Shown piece after piece: positions 44,801 through 53,224 of a DNA stretch of 64,000 bases (the first letter of the stretch is position 1; each line of letters starts with the position of its first letter). Source of the DNA: Tribonema minus (Eukaryota > Sar > Xanthophyceae > Tribonematales > Tribonemataceae); the NCBI GenBank assembly GCA_017506865.1, contig JAFCMP010000094.1, forward strand, positions 186,001-250,000. Reading direction: 5' to 3'. Position numbers and translations under genes: made by a program. Under the pieces are notes generated by a model. It worked only from the letters and a program-made list of their open reading frames with translations. It did no database searches and had not been told where the DNA came from.

Positions 44801-47800
44801 AAGGTTATTGGTGGAAGGCACTTGCGGCTAACCATCCCTTGTCACCTAGAGCTCAACGATATTTTTGATTCGTTTTTCAGTTGTGGGCATCAATGTTTGG
44901 CTCCACAGTTTGCACTGGCATTGAAAGACTGACTCTGCTACTGAGCCACTGGGCATTCACTTACTGCCAACGCGAAGATACAACGGTTGACAGCTTGCAT
45001 AACACGTCCACCCTGTGTGTATGTATGTGTGGCAACAAAAACAATGCAATCAAAGCACCACCACCTGTTGCAAGAACTCCACCTGACTATATACAAATTA
45101 AAAAAAAGGAATACAAATAATTACATCTCCAGAAGTAAAGGAATAATTGCCGTAGGAGTCAGCCAGAATTCAAGTTCCAGTTAATTTCTAGCACTTGCGG
45201 CTCACCATCCCTTGTCACCTAGAGCTCTACGATCTTTTGATTCCTTTTCATTTGATGTAGGGCTAGGGTTACCCATGTTAGGGTTAGGGTTAGGGTTAGG
45301 GTTAGCACAGCAGCGCTCACCCATCCGGCATCGCCACCGCCATCAGCGCATGGATGCCATCGACATTGTTCCTTTGCGAACACAGCAAAAAAACCGGCTA
45401 AATTGGGCAAAGTTGACGTTCGGCTTAGGCTTAGGATTCATATTAGGGCTAGGTTCACCCCTGCACGTCAGCGCTCACCCATTAGGCACCTCCACCGTCG
45501 CCAACGCATAGATGCCATCTGATTCCACAGGATTCTATATGCACCCTTTGCAAACGTGTGGAGTGCATCAATCAAGCCGTCGGCATCAGGGTAGGCCGCA
45601 GTTCAGATGAGGCTTGGGATTGAAAGGTAGGTTTTCTGTGGCCGCAGCGCTCACCCGTTGGGCACTGCCACCGTCGCCAGCGCATAGATGCCATCTGCAT
45701 CAGGCAAAACCTCAACGCGTTGAACGGGCACGGAGCCGTATTCGCCCCTCAGAAGAGCCTCGCGCGATAGCGTTGGCGCTGGGGTCTGAGACCCTGAGGC
45801 GGCGCCTCCTGGGCTTGACCTGACGTCACAGGGGCACAAACAAGGGGGGTGGGTGGGTTCAGTGAGGTGCCGAGCACGGTGCACATGCGATGTACATGTT
45901 GCAGAGGTGCAGAAGTAAAATTTGAAAGTGTATGGGTACATATGGATACAGGAGTGCGTGTACCTGCACTCATACTGTGCGGTAGTGAAAATGCTTGTGC
46001 CCTGTTGTTTGCGCATGCTAATGTGATGTGCGTACTGCAGAGGTGCAAATGTGATAGCTTGAAGTGTATGGGTACGTCTAGGTACAACAGTGTGTGTACA
46101 TGCACTCGTACTGTGCGGTAGTGAGAATGCGTTTGCCCTGTTGTTCGCGCATGATGCGTGCATGGCGCCCGTCAAAGCTGCGCCTCTTGAGCTTGATCTG
46201 ACGTCGCAGGGACACAGAACGGGGGTTCAGAGGTGCTGAGGACGGCGCAGTTGCGGTATGTATGTATATACCATAGGCATGACTACCTACTTCAAGTACT
46301 CGAAGGTATCACTGTAGTAAAAGTAGGCTATTTATGCATCACATTGACATGAGAAAACCGGAAACTATGGACGTCCGTTTGCTCGTGTCTCACTTCAATT
46401 GAGACATCAGAATTTTCAAGAAATGCAAATGACGACCCCCCACTTGCTGATGAGCAGCGACACGCTGCAGTCAAACCTTGTACAATGCGCGCCCTTGTGT
46501 GTCTGTGAAGCAACTTGAACTTTACTGGCAAAGCGCAGCAAGCGCAACTGCACATGTTAGACGAGCAATGACACAGAAGTTGAGGGCACAGATATTAAGG
46601 CTAAGTACGTGTATACCTCCAAGAATCCAAATATACGTGACATATGTGTAGATAGTTAGGGTTAGGACTAGGGTCAGTAGTATGTGACACGGTTTCAGGA
46701 TGCATGGTTTGCCAAAAGGGAATGCACTAGTACCAAGGCTATGCCACTTCCCCAGGCATGTCGCTGTGAATCAGAGGTTTGATGGTTTTTCTTTTACACA
46801 TGCCCTGAAGAGCGTGAATTGCGCCATCGTCATATACGCACAGCATGCGCAGACCACGCGCACCCTAACCCTAACCCTAACCCTAACCCTAATCCTAACC
46901 CATGCACATTACATTATTGCAGAGCGCGCACAAACGATAGGGCATATGCATGGTCACTATCGCGCAGTATGTGCATGTACACATCCACCTCTGTAGTTAT
47001 ACGCATGTACCTATATGCTTCACATCATCACCTTTGCAGCTCTGCACACGCACGTTATCACTGCATTTAATCCCGTACACGCACATGCTGTACAAGTACT
47101 TCAGACAAGGCTGCTGCAGAGAAGCAACCTTCACGATGGCATAGGACACCCAGCCTCTCGTGGGGCCTTGATGAGAACAATTCCACAAGCACAAATACTT
47201 TGTTGTGCACATACATGGCTTCACTTCCGGTACAATAAGCTCGTGCACCACCACCGCCAGGGTTGATGAATACAAATTCCACAAGTGCAAATACTTCTGT
47301 ATGTGCATACATGGCTTCACTTACGGGACAATAAGCTCGTGCACCACCACAGCCAGGGGGTTCCTGGGCTGGCACAGTCGGTAGCTCGCACAGACGAGCT
47401 CGTATAGGCCCACCGGCCCGTAAATATGCAGCGGCTCCGCATTGTCGGGCAGCTGACACAGACCAACGGGAGGGGGGGGGGGGCAGGCAAAAAAGTAAAA
47501 TGGGGTGAGGCGCGGCCATCGATACCGCTGCAATTCTAGAAGTGCAACAGTTGTTGATAACTGTGTGGTTATGCTCAAAGACTTCAAAAGTATATATGCA
47601 GCGGCTCCGCATTGTCGGGCAGCTGATGCATACCCCAGACGGGGGGGGGGGGCGGGGGGGGGGGGGCAGGCAAGAAGATCAATGAGGCGATATGTTGGGT
47701 TGGGTGAACGCAGTCGCGTCATAGCTGCGATCCAGAGAGTGCAGTAGTTGTTGACAACTTTGTACGCACAGGCACAAGTCAACAAGTAGAGTCAATGAGT

Positions 47801-50246
47801 CAGAACTCATGGTGTCAGCCATGTGACTGAGCATCGCTGCCTGCTGGAGTGATATCTCAGTGCCTTTCTAATGCCATTCTGAGACGGCCGTGTGCAGGAG
47901 CAGGCCCTGCGCACTGCAGTGTGAGAGGTACCGCACAGGATGAATGGGAAAACATGCACGAGTCGATGGGTAGAGTCAATTTGGCAAAGTCACAAAGCCG
48001 TGTCATGTGAGTCATGCTCGCACACAGCACCGCAGCAGCAGTGCTCGCCGCATTCACTGCATATACTTAGCATATATGCATGTACACATACTGCACAAGT
48101 ATACTCTGGATAAGTATATAGTATAGTCTAGCGCGTTTGGTAGTCAGCGCCACGAATGGGGTCGAGTGCGCCACACCTGCCGGCTGGGGCCAGCTTCGGG
48201 TTAGGATTGGGGTTAGGGTTAGCACAGGCTCGCCGCAACGCAGGCGCCGCATGTATGTAACTTCAAGTATGCAAGTACTGACGCAGCGTCATTGCGGCAC
48301 AGGCAAGATGAGCTCTACGATCTTTTGATTCGTTTCTCACATGCGAGGTGCATGAGCAGCCCCCCGCAAAACGACAGACGTGATGGCCATGCAGACACGG
48401 TATTTGTGTACTTAAAGTGTTCAAGAGTTGACGGAGCGTCATGACGGCACAGGGCAGCAGCGCTCACCGCGAGCTACGCGGGGTGCATCAGGCGACAGAT
48501 GTGATGACCGTGCAGACATAGTGTGTACAGTACGTCAAAGTATTAAACAGTTGACTGAGCGTCATCACGGGACAAGGCAGCAGCGCTCACCGCGAGGTAC
48601 GCGAGGTGCCTGAGCAGCCTCTGCAAGCCAAAGATATGATAACGAGCAGCCTCTGCAACCCGAAGACATGATCGCAGTGCAGGCGCAGTATGCATGCAGT
48701 AATCGAATTAATGGGGTGTCGCAGCAGCGCTCACCGCGAGATACACGAGGTGCATGAGCAGCCCCGGCAGCCCCAAAGACGTGGTCGACGAGCAGATACA
48801 GTATGTAATGGAGCTATTGATGTATATGTAACTATTGATGTATATGGAACCATTGATGGAGCGTCATCAAACACACCTAACCCTAACCCTTACCCTAACC
48901 CTAGGCAGCAGCGCTCACCGCAATGTGCGCGAGGTGCATGAGCAGCCTCTGCAAGCCAAGGACATGATCACAAGCAGCCTCTGCAAGCCAAAGACGTGTT
49001 CGCCGTGCAGGCCCGGTATGTATGTAGTAATCAAATTAGTAGAGCGTCACGAAACAAGGCAGCAGCGCTCACCGGAATGTATGCCAGGTGCATGAGCAGC
49101 CCTGGAAGGCCCAGGACGTGGTCGCCGTGCATGTGCGTTATGAAGAAGTGCGTGAGCTGGCTCTGCCGCACAACGCTGCGCTGCAGCTGCTGAGCCGTGC
49201 CCTCGCCACAGTCAAACAGCCACCCACCCGTGGAGAACCTGGCAGCACGGGGGGGGGGGGGGGGGGGGGGGGGGAGTATCATCAGGTCCCAGTATACTTC
49301 AGCGTTTCACTTGTACTAAAAGTGGGGGGTGTCATGTGCTGCGAAGTGAAGACAGTCAAACAGCACCCGCTCGTGGGGAACCTGCAGCGCGCGAAAGGGG
49401 GGGGGGGGGGGATCATCAGGAATGGCTGTTTAAACTACTCGGCGTATAGGAGCGTTGTCCTTGAAATGGGTAGTATTACTCAAGAAAGGGTAGCATTACG
49501 TACTAAAGAATGAAGACAGTAAAACAGCTATTGCCCATGGGGGGGTCATCAGGTGTGGCTGTCAGCCCAGTGTATACTTGGCACTCTGCTTCCCCTGGTG
49601 CCGCGGGCAAAGGACTAACCCTAGGGTTAGGGTTAGCTTAAATGCTACCCCGGACCCTCAACCGTTTACATTAACCAGGCCGTAGATGACCTCAGCAGAT
49701 ATTGCACCAATGGCAGAACATACACACTGCAGCATGATGCGGGTGCTTTACAGCTTGAACACTGAAACAGCTCTGGGTGCGCTGGCGTATTGGCACACAC
49801 ATGGCAACAAGCCGTCATTTGCCGCGGCGCTCAACATGCTGCAGCGCTCAGCAAGGTGGCATCCACGTGTACTTCATGCGGTACTGTGGAGCAACACTAC
49901 CTTGATTGCTGATGATCGAGGCAACTTCAGGTGCAGTGGCGTGTTGTCATGTCAGAAAGTGGCTCCGTCACGGCAGTCAGAGGCCAGTATCTGATGATCG
50001 GGACTAGCATAGCTTCACACAAGGCGCGTAAACAGCGATCCGCTCAAGCTGCCTCACCAGTGGTAGTTTGCCACCGTAGACTGAGGCGCGGTCATGAAAG
50101 CATCAATCAACTTACATGTGGATATGGATACATACTTGTAAAACATGCTTCTACATACGGACACATACATACCGTAGCGCAATCGCAGACGCGCCGCGGT
50201 CGATGCTAGGCCCCCCCGCTCCCGTCCCCAGAAACACCAGCTCCAT
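38863..50246 (-). CDS. tRNase Z (tRNA 3' endonuclease), 8 exons
   Basis: Exons 50246-50173, 49238-49073, 47452-47325, 45819-45655, 44182-43930, 42605-42470, 40813-40635 and 39315-38863 join in phase to 517 residues. It matches RNase Z, the metallo-beta-lactamase-fold enzyme that cuts tRNA precursors after the discriminator base. The start is [14 protein letters not shown]. The zinc motif HMHGDH is in [27 protein letters not shown] follows, then PCFGYAACE...GRIDVRKL and [13 protein letters not shown]. The C-terminal zinc and HEAT motifs are [20 protein letters not shown] and LVLTHIS. The tail has Ala/Gln-rich additions. One active-site His is shifted by one residue (HIGLPCFGY against the usual HxVPxFGY). 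A single lactamase domain makes it short-type. An upstream targeting exon is possible. The donor of exon 5 is GC rather than GT. Confidence 0.9.
39455..39905 (-). repeat. Echoes of the tRNase Z exon 8 acceptor edge
   Basis: The start of exon 8 (encoding [16 protein letters not shown]) recurs at about 39458-39520 and 39836-39895 with its upstream acceptor region. Variants encode [17 protein letters not shown] and [17 protein letters not shown]. Copies lie inside a larger repeated unit of about 380 bp. Confidence 0.92.
40333..40374. repeat. Interstitial CCCTAA/TTAGGG tract
   Basis: Six or more telomere-type units, with a strand switch near the left end (gggttaccctaacc), lie in the last intron of tRNase Z. 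Confidence 0.92.
40400..40630 (-). repeat. Echoes of the tRNase Z exon 7 donor edge
   Basis: The exon 7 end ([11 protein letters not shown] with a CAG|GT donor) recurs about 110 bp apart as a [11 protein letters not shown] version with CAG|GTACCT, and as a weaker third copy near 40440. Confidence 0.88.
40880..41650 (-). repeat. Array of exon 7 acceptor echoes
   Basis: A unit of roughly 120 bp with the exon 7 start (GEFAKAVNA codons), CTGCTGCAG acceptor and gcgcagagcactgac sequence is repeated at about 40920, 41040, 41245, 41470 and 41590. The two units nearest the exon are almost identical over about 120 bp. TTAGGG-like words are mixed between units. Confidence 0.9.
41840..42360 (-). repeat. 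Four echoes of the tRNase Z exon 6 donor edge
   Basis: The end of exon 6 (encoding [16 protein letters not shown]) and its GTGAGC donor recur near 42310, 42215, 42035 and 41860. cactggagtggcctctgagg is the most conserved core. The frame is largely kept in the nearer copies. Confidence 0.93.
42680..42960 (-). repeat. Four echoes of the tRNase Z exon 6 acceptor edge
   Basis: The start of exon 6 ([10 protein letters not shown] codons) with its acceptor recurs near 42710, 42790 and 42915, and in a weak form near 43030. The conserved core is gtcaggaacgatcacgacct. Confidence 0.93.
43201..43271. repeat. Interstitial TTAGGG/CCCTAA tract, both orientations
   Basis: TTAGGG units are followed by CCCTAA units in one 70-bp stretch, giving a head-to-head arrangement like a small telomere-fusion scar. 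Confidence 0.88.
43505..43840 (-). repeat. Echoes of the tRNase Z exon 5 donor edge
   Basis: Three further copies of the exon 5 end lie in the intron: at 43745-43838 and 43598-43728 (long), and at 43508-43550 (short). The two long copies encode [18 protein letters not shown] followed by TPAPRGRK without a break and end in GTACGT donors. The copy joined to the real acceptor ends in a GC donor. Confidence 0.95.
43841..43900. repeat. Degenerate TTAGGG tract
   Basis: A roughly 55-bp run of TTAGGG with TTACGG and shortened variants lies between exon 5 of tRNase Z and its first echo. Confidence 0.88.
44185..44660 (-). repeat. (GTGA)n arrays with exon 5 acceptor echoes
   Basis: Runs of GTGA on the + strand (CACT in gene sense) alternate with three copies of the exon 5 acceptor edge, near 44225-44275, 44330-44385 and 44460-44515. 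Each copy has the CTCAG-like acceptor region and TTLSAAAQR-like codons. In gene sense the CACT runs form the pyrimidine-rich stretch before the acceptor. Confidence 0.9.
44784..44880 (-). repeat. Dispersed intronic element, copy 3
   Basis: The element in intron 4 of tRNase Z, with cgaccaaggttattggtgg, cttgcggctaaccatccc and tgtcacctagagctcaacg. Orientation relative to the host gene is the same as in other copies. Confidence 0.85.
45190..45252 (-). repeat. Dispersed intronic element, copy 4 (partial)
   Basis: A right-hand fragment of the element: cacttgcggctcaccatccc through ctctacgatcttttgattc. It lies in tRNase Z intron 4, about 310 bp from copy 3 and in the same orientation. Confidence 0.85.
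45261..45304. repeat. Interstitial TTAGGG tract
   Basis: About six TTAGGG units, some imperfect, adjoin element copy 4 and the first exon 4 donor echo of tRNase Z. Confidence 0.92.
45310..45530 (-). repeat. Echoes of the tRNase Z exon 4 donor edge
   Basis: The exon 4 end ([13 protein letters not shown] with GTGAGC donor) recurs at about 45465-45525 as a [10 protein letters not shown] version and at about 45315-45370 as an [10 protein letters not shown] version. Confidence 0.92.
46165..46260 (-). repeat. Echo of the tRNase Z exon 4 acceptor edge
   Basis: The sequence around the exon 4 acceptor (ctgacgtcacag and its flanks) recurs about 380 bp upstream in gene sense as gatctgacgtcgcaggg, followed by the same ggttcagaggtgctgaggac-like intron sequence. 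Confidence 0.8.
46861..46898. repeat. Interstitial CCCTAA tract
   Basis: Five CCCTAA units and one CCTAAT variant lie in tRNase Z intron 3. Confidence 0.92.
47155..47300 (-). repeat. Echoes of the tRNase Z exon 3 donor edge
   Basis: The exon 3 end (VVVHELIVP codons, donor GTAAGTG) recurs at about 47226-47260 with a GTACCGGAAGTG version. The following intron segment (tggcttcac...tgtgcacat) is repeated with it. Confidence 0.88.
47575..47670 (-). repeat. Echo of the tRNase Z exon 3 acceptor edge, with poly-G
   Basis: The segment gcagcggctccgcattgtcg, followed by ggcagctgatgc, repeats the start of exon 3 and its acceptor. It is followed on the + strand by a run of more than 20 G broken by one C (47641-47667), the counterpart of the G run after the real exon. 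Confidence 0.9.
48198..48221. repeat. Interstitial TTAGGG tract
   Basis: Three to four TTAGGG-like units with one variant lie in tRNase Z intron 2. Confidence 0.7.
48303..48340 (-). repeat. Dispersed intronic element, copy 5 (terminal fragment)
   Basis: Only the terminal block remains: gagctctacgatcttttgat followed by tcgtttctc. It is in tRNase Z intron 2, oriented like the other copies relative to the host gene. Confidence 0.7.
48430..49010 (-). repeat. Array of tRNase Z exon 2 donor echoes
   Basis: The exon 2 end (LLMHLAYIP with GTGAGCGCTGCTGCC donor) recurs near 48910, 48725, 48580 and 48455. All copies keep the GTGAGC donor and the gcagcagcgctcacc core on the + strand, while the coding part decays. 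Short words such as gagcagcctctgcaagcc are repeated inside the array. Confidence 0.93.
48876..48905. repeat. Interstitial CCCTAA tract
   Basis: Four to five CCCTAA-like units sit between two exon 2 echoes of tRNase Z. Confidence 0.88.
49249..49274. repeat. 26-base poly-G run at a splice acceptor
   Basis: Twenty-six G on the + strand lie ten bases beyond exon 2 of tRNase Z. In gene sense this is a poly-C tract directly before the acceptor (GTGCTGCCAG), taking the place of the polypyrimidine tract. Shorter G runs follow the acceptor echoes at 49398 and 49540. Confidence 0.95.
49330..49560 (-). repeat. Echoes of the tRNase Z exon 2 acceptor edge
   Basis: The sequence coding STGGWLFD and its acceptor recurs near 49345-49400 (cagtcaaacagcacccgctc, then gtggggaacctgcag) and in a shorter form near 49510-49550. 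Each copy is followed on the + strand by a G run. Confidence 0.9.
49615..49638. repeat. Interstitial CCCTAA/TTAGGG inversion
   Basis: CTAACCCTAGGGTTAGGG: telomere-type units meet head to head, in intron 1 of tRNase Z. Confidence 0.85.
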
Positions 50247-50773
50247 TCCGGAATTGAATCCGGGCTGCTTCTCCCGTTCTATTGCTTGTTTATGTGACAT
50301 GTACCGCCGTTGCCGACAGACCACACCCTGTATGAGCAGCGGAAGGGGCTGGGTGAGTTGATTGTGCCTATGTGTGCTGCAAACGATGCTTCCCTATGCG
50401 ACTGCCATAGCGGTAGGCGCGTTGTGATCGCAGCAGGCTGTTTCAGCCATGTCGCAGTGGCAATAAGTACTGCGCTTCCGGATCGCTGCAGGCAAGCGCA
50501 TTTGACGCAGCTGCGTTCCGTGTTGGTACATGAGGCACCCAAATGGCATGACTAACTGATCGATATTTTTGAAGAACAGAGCTCATTGCAGCAAACAGCT
50601 TATCATGTAGAAGTATAAGCTTGTATGCATGTATGTATGCATGTATGTATGGTGGAATGCATGAGTAGGTAATGTAACTGTAGCAGCACAGGCAGACCCC
50701 TTCAGTAGGTGCTCTGACGCCCACAATGAAAACGACACGAGTAATGGCGCGCGCCAATCACGAACTTCAACTC

Positions 50774-51136
50774 TCAATCATGAACTTCATCACCAGCAGC
50801 ACGCACGACGCGCGTTGCTGTGACGGCACCAGCAGCACTACTGTAGCAGCAGCTGCTGCAGCTAGGGTGTGTGGGGTGAACATCTGAGCAGCATGTCTCA
50901 GCAGCATTGGCCAGACATCTGCAGCAGCGCTCAGAGTATGGCACAATGCGGTCAGAAGCAGCAGCTGTAGCAGCGCTCAGGCGACCACGCATCCAGAACC
51001 TCTGACCATGCAGCTGCAGCTGTAGGGCTTGGCTGCTGCTGGCTGCTGCCGGTTTAGGATTAACGTTGAGGTAGGTGCTGCACTGTACTACCCAAGCATA
51101 GACAACAGCCACCAATGCGTGCTGGAGCTTTGTCAT
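50774..51136 (-). CDS. Possible 5' exon with signal-peptide-like start
   Basis: The frame opens with MTKLQHALVAVVYAWVVQC, which looks like a signal peptide, and continues through Ala/Ser-rich sequence. It lies on the strand of tRNase Z, 0.5 kb upstream of [10 protein letters not shown] possible acceptor exists at 50265. If spliced, it would give an organelle-targeted tRNase Z. I could not find a donor in the right phase, so this remains a weak candidate. Confidence 0.2.
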   Translation of the reverse strand: MTKLQHALVAVVYAWVVQCSTYLNVNPKPAAASSSQALQLQLHGQRFWMRGRLSAATAAASDRIVPYSERCCRCLANAAETCCSDVHPTHPSCSSCCYSSAAGAVTATRVVRAAGDEVHD

Positions 51137-53018
51137 AGAGTGCAGGGAGGCTGAGGGCTGTAGGCGAGGAACGGTGTGGCGATGGCGTTGGAAAGCCGGG
51201 CTCTGTGCAACAATGTACTGTATACGTTGTGAAAAGCTGGTTGAGCAGTGCTACACGTCAACCAGAGTCTAAATTATATGTGTATCACAGGGTCATGTGT
51301 GAACTGTCAACTGTGATCTGCCTTTCCTGGTGTGTCATGAGGCCTGCTGCTCTGGTTCGCTGTAAGACTAAGTGTGGTCATGTGTTGCACTTGATGTAGT
51401 CAGCAAGGCCCTGTAATTGTGCAACAATTGACAGACAGAAAGGCGTCTGCAGCTGCAGCCAAGGGCTGGTGGGACCGCATGCGAGCATCACGGTGCTGGC
51501 CATCAGTGCTTGTTGCACAGCAACAATGGCGCACGACAACGACCCTGCACGCCGGTGCGCATGATGATTTGTGTATTGCAGGTGCTGCTGCGCATTGGTT
51601 CCGTGTAACGAATGCCTGTCTTTCTCAGTCACAAAACTGACTACTGAAATTCAACAGCAGTCCCGCTTGCGGAACTGCTTCTATACGCGCATCATGGATC
51701 CCTTAGGCACGCACAATTTGACGAGCGTCTGCACACCCATGGTGGTGTACTGCGGCTCACCGCTGATAGCCATTGGCATTGCTCCCTGTGCAGCAAGGTA
51801 TGGATGTGTTTTTGTAGCTTCGCCCCTCCTCTTAGCGCCTCTCTTCGCATCAGCATACTCCTGTGCTGTCGGCACAATGTCCAAGATCCTGTGGTTCACT
51901 GCTCTCCCTCGCGTCAGGCTTCTTTAAATAGGCGGACCGGCGCTCGCAGCGCTTCTGTACACTTTATGCAGCAAGGGACCATGCGCCTATGCCTGGATTA
52001 TTCAGACAGCGTCTGTGGTGCTAATGCCTCTGGACTAAAACTTCAACACAGGAAGAAGAAGTTGAAGTTTCTTCAGTAATCACAGCGGACCGGAACCTAG
52101 TGCTGCCTCGTCATGGTCCTGCTCGCTGCACAAGCTTTAGGGCGAGGTTGCCGCTGCACAGGCAAGCGATTTGCATGCGCAAACAAGCGATCGTTAGTAA
52201 CCGATCGTTTCCAGGTGCTGTGACGTGACGTGTATTCCCGTGCCGCCGCTGAGCGAATGGTGCTCAGTTCTGCACTCATTTGCACGTTTGTGGGGCGCTG
52301 ATTCAGGAGTGCGCCTGCTCTAGCGCGGTCCAGCACCATCGCTCACTATGCAAAACCGCAAAGCATTGTAATGTTCTTGCGCAGTATTTGCACCTCAAGA
52401 GCTCATGAGCTGTCGCAAGTCTGGGCTTCTTGAACAGACTGGACACGGAGTGCCGCTGTCACGCTCCATTTTGAACAAACTCGTGACACCCACACTTACC
52501 CCGACAAATGAATGGGGCGCCCCCGCGCGGTGTTCTACATGCACCATCAACGCTTGCATTAGCATTGTAACAGACAATTGACTGCTCGCACTGCCTCATT
52601 GCGTCTTTGTATGTGTCGCCTGCACGACGACAGGCGGGCGGGCGCCTCCTGTCTTCCGCTCCCAGCGCAGCTTTCTCAGCGGCAAGTCCGATGCACCGCA
52701 GTCGTCGTGGAACAGGTGACTCCCGCACAGACATGCAAATACCCATTGACGGCTTCATACGAAATGGATGAGAACACTGCGCGTGTGCAATACATTGTGC
52801 ACACTTTCATTCGGCTGACATGACACTATGCGCTGCGAATGGATGGAGACATTGCCCATGTGGAATACATGGTGCACGCTTTCACTCAGGTGACATGACA
52901 CTGCGCGCAGCGATACCATTTGAGAGTCCAGGCTGCCCCTTCCTTTGCTGCCACCCAGGTGCCCCCCCCCTTCCCTTCTTGCTCTCCAGGGGAGGGGTAT
53001 GTCGGCGAACTGTTCATG

Positions 53019-53139
53019 AAAACGAATCAAACGATCGTAGAGCTCTGGGTGACAAGGTATGGTCAGCCGTCGAATTGAATGCCTCCCACCAATAACCGTG
53101 GTCGCCGCTGCTGCAGCAATTGGCCACGAGTCAAACAGT
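53019..53139 (+). repeat. Dispersed intronic element, copy 6
   Basis: The reverse complement of copies 1-5 on the + strand, hence the same orientation relative to its host gene: aacgaatcaaacgatcgtag, then gtgacaagg, aataaccgtgg and ccacgagtcaaacagt. It lies about 85 bp upstream of the first mapped exon of the DUF6787-like gene. Confidence 0.85.
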
Positions 53140-53224
53140 ACTGCCGTATCCACAGTAGTTTATGTAGCCATTGTCTCACAATGACACCCCCCCCCCCTCC
53201 CCCCCCCTGCTTCTCGTACGCTAG

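Larger units (their letters stand above)
50247..53224. other. Region between tRNase Z and the DUF6787-like gene
   Basis: This region should contain divergent promoters and any 5' exons of both genes. A short ATGT-rich microsatellite lies at about 50620-50655. An open frame of 118 codons (51571-51927, +) and a 99-codon frame (52459-52758, -) are not recognisable. A 45-bp segment containing gtgcaatacattgtgcac at about 52786 recurs at about 52855 (tandem, 65-70 bp), as in the echo arrays, so an exon edge may be near. Confidence 0.4.

Noticed and set aside
48430-49010. Regular repeats resembling a CRISPR array
   Set aside because: The repeat units are copies of the neighbouring exon edge with decaying identity, and the context is a eukaryotic intron.
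52459-52758. 99-codon minus-strand frame
   Set aside because: No hydrophobic, catalytic or family motif, and no splice partners; it may be a shadow of unmapped 5' exons on the + strand.
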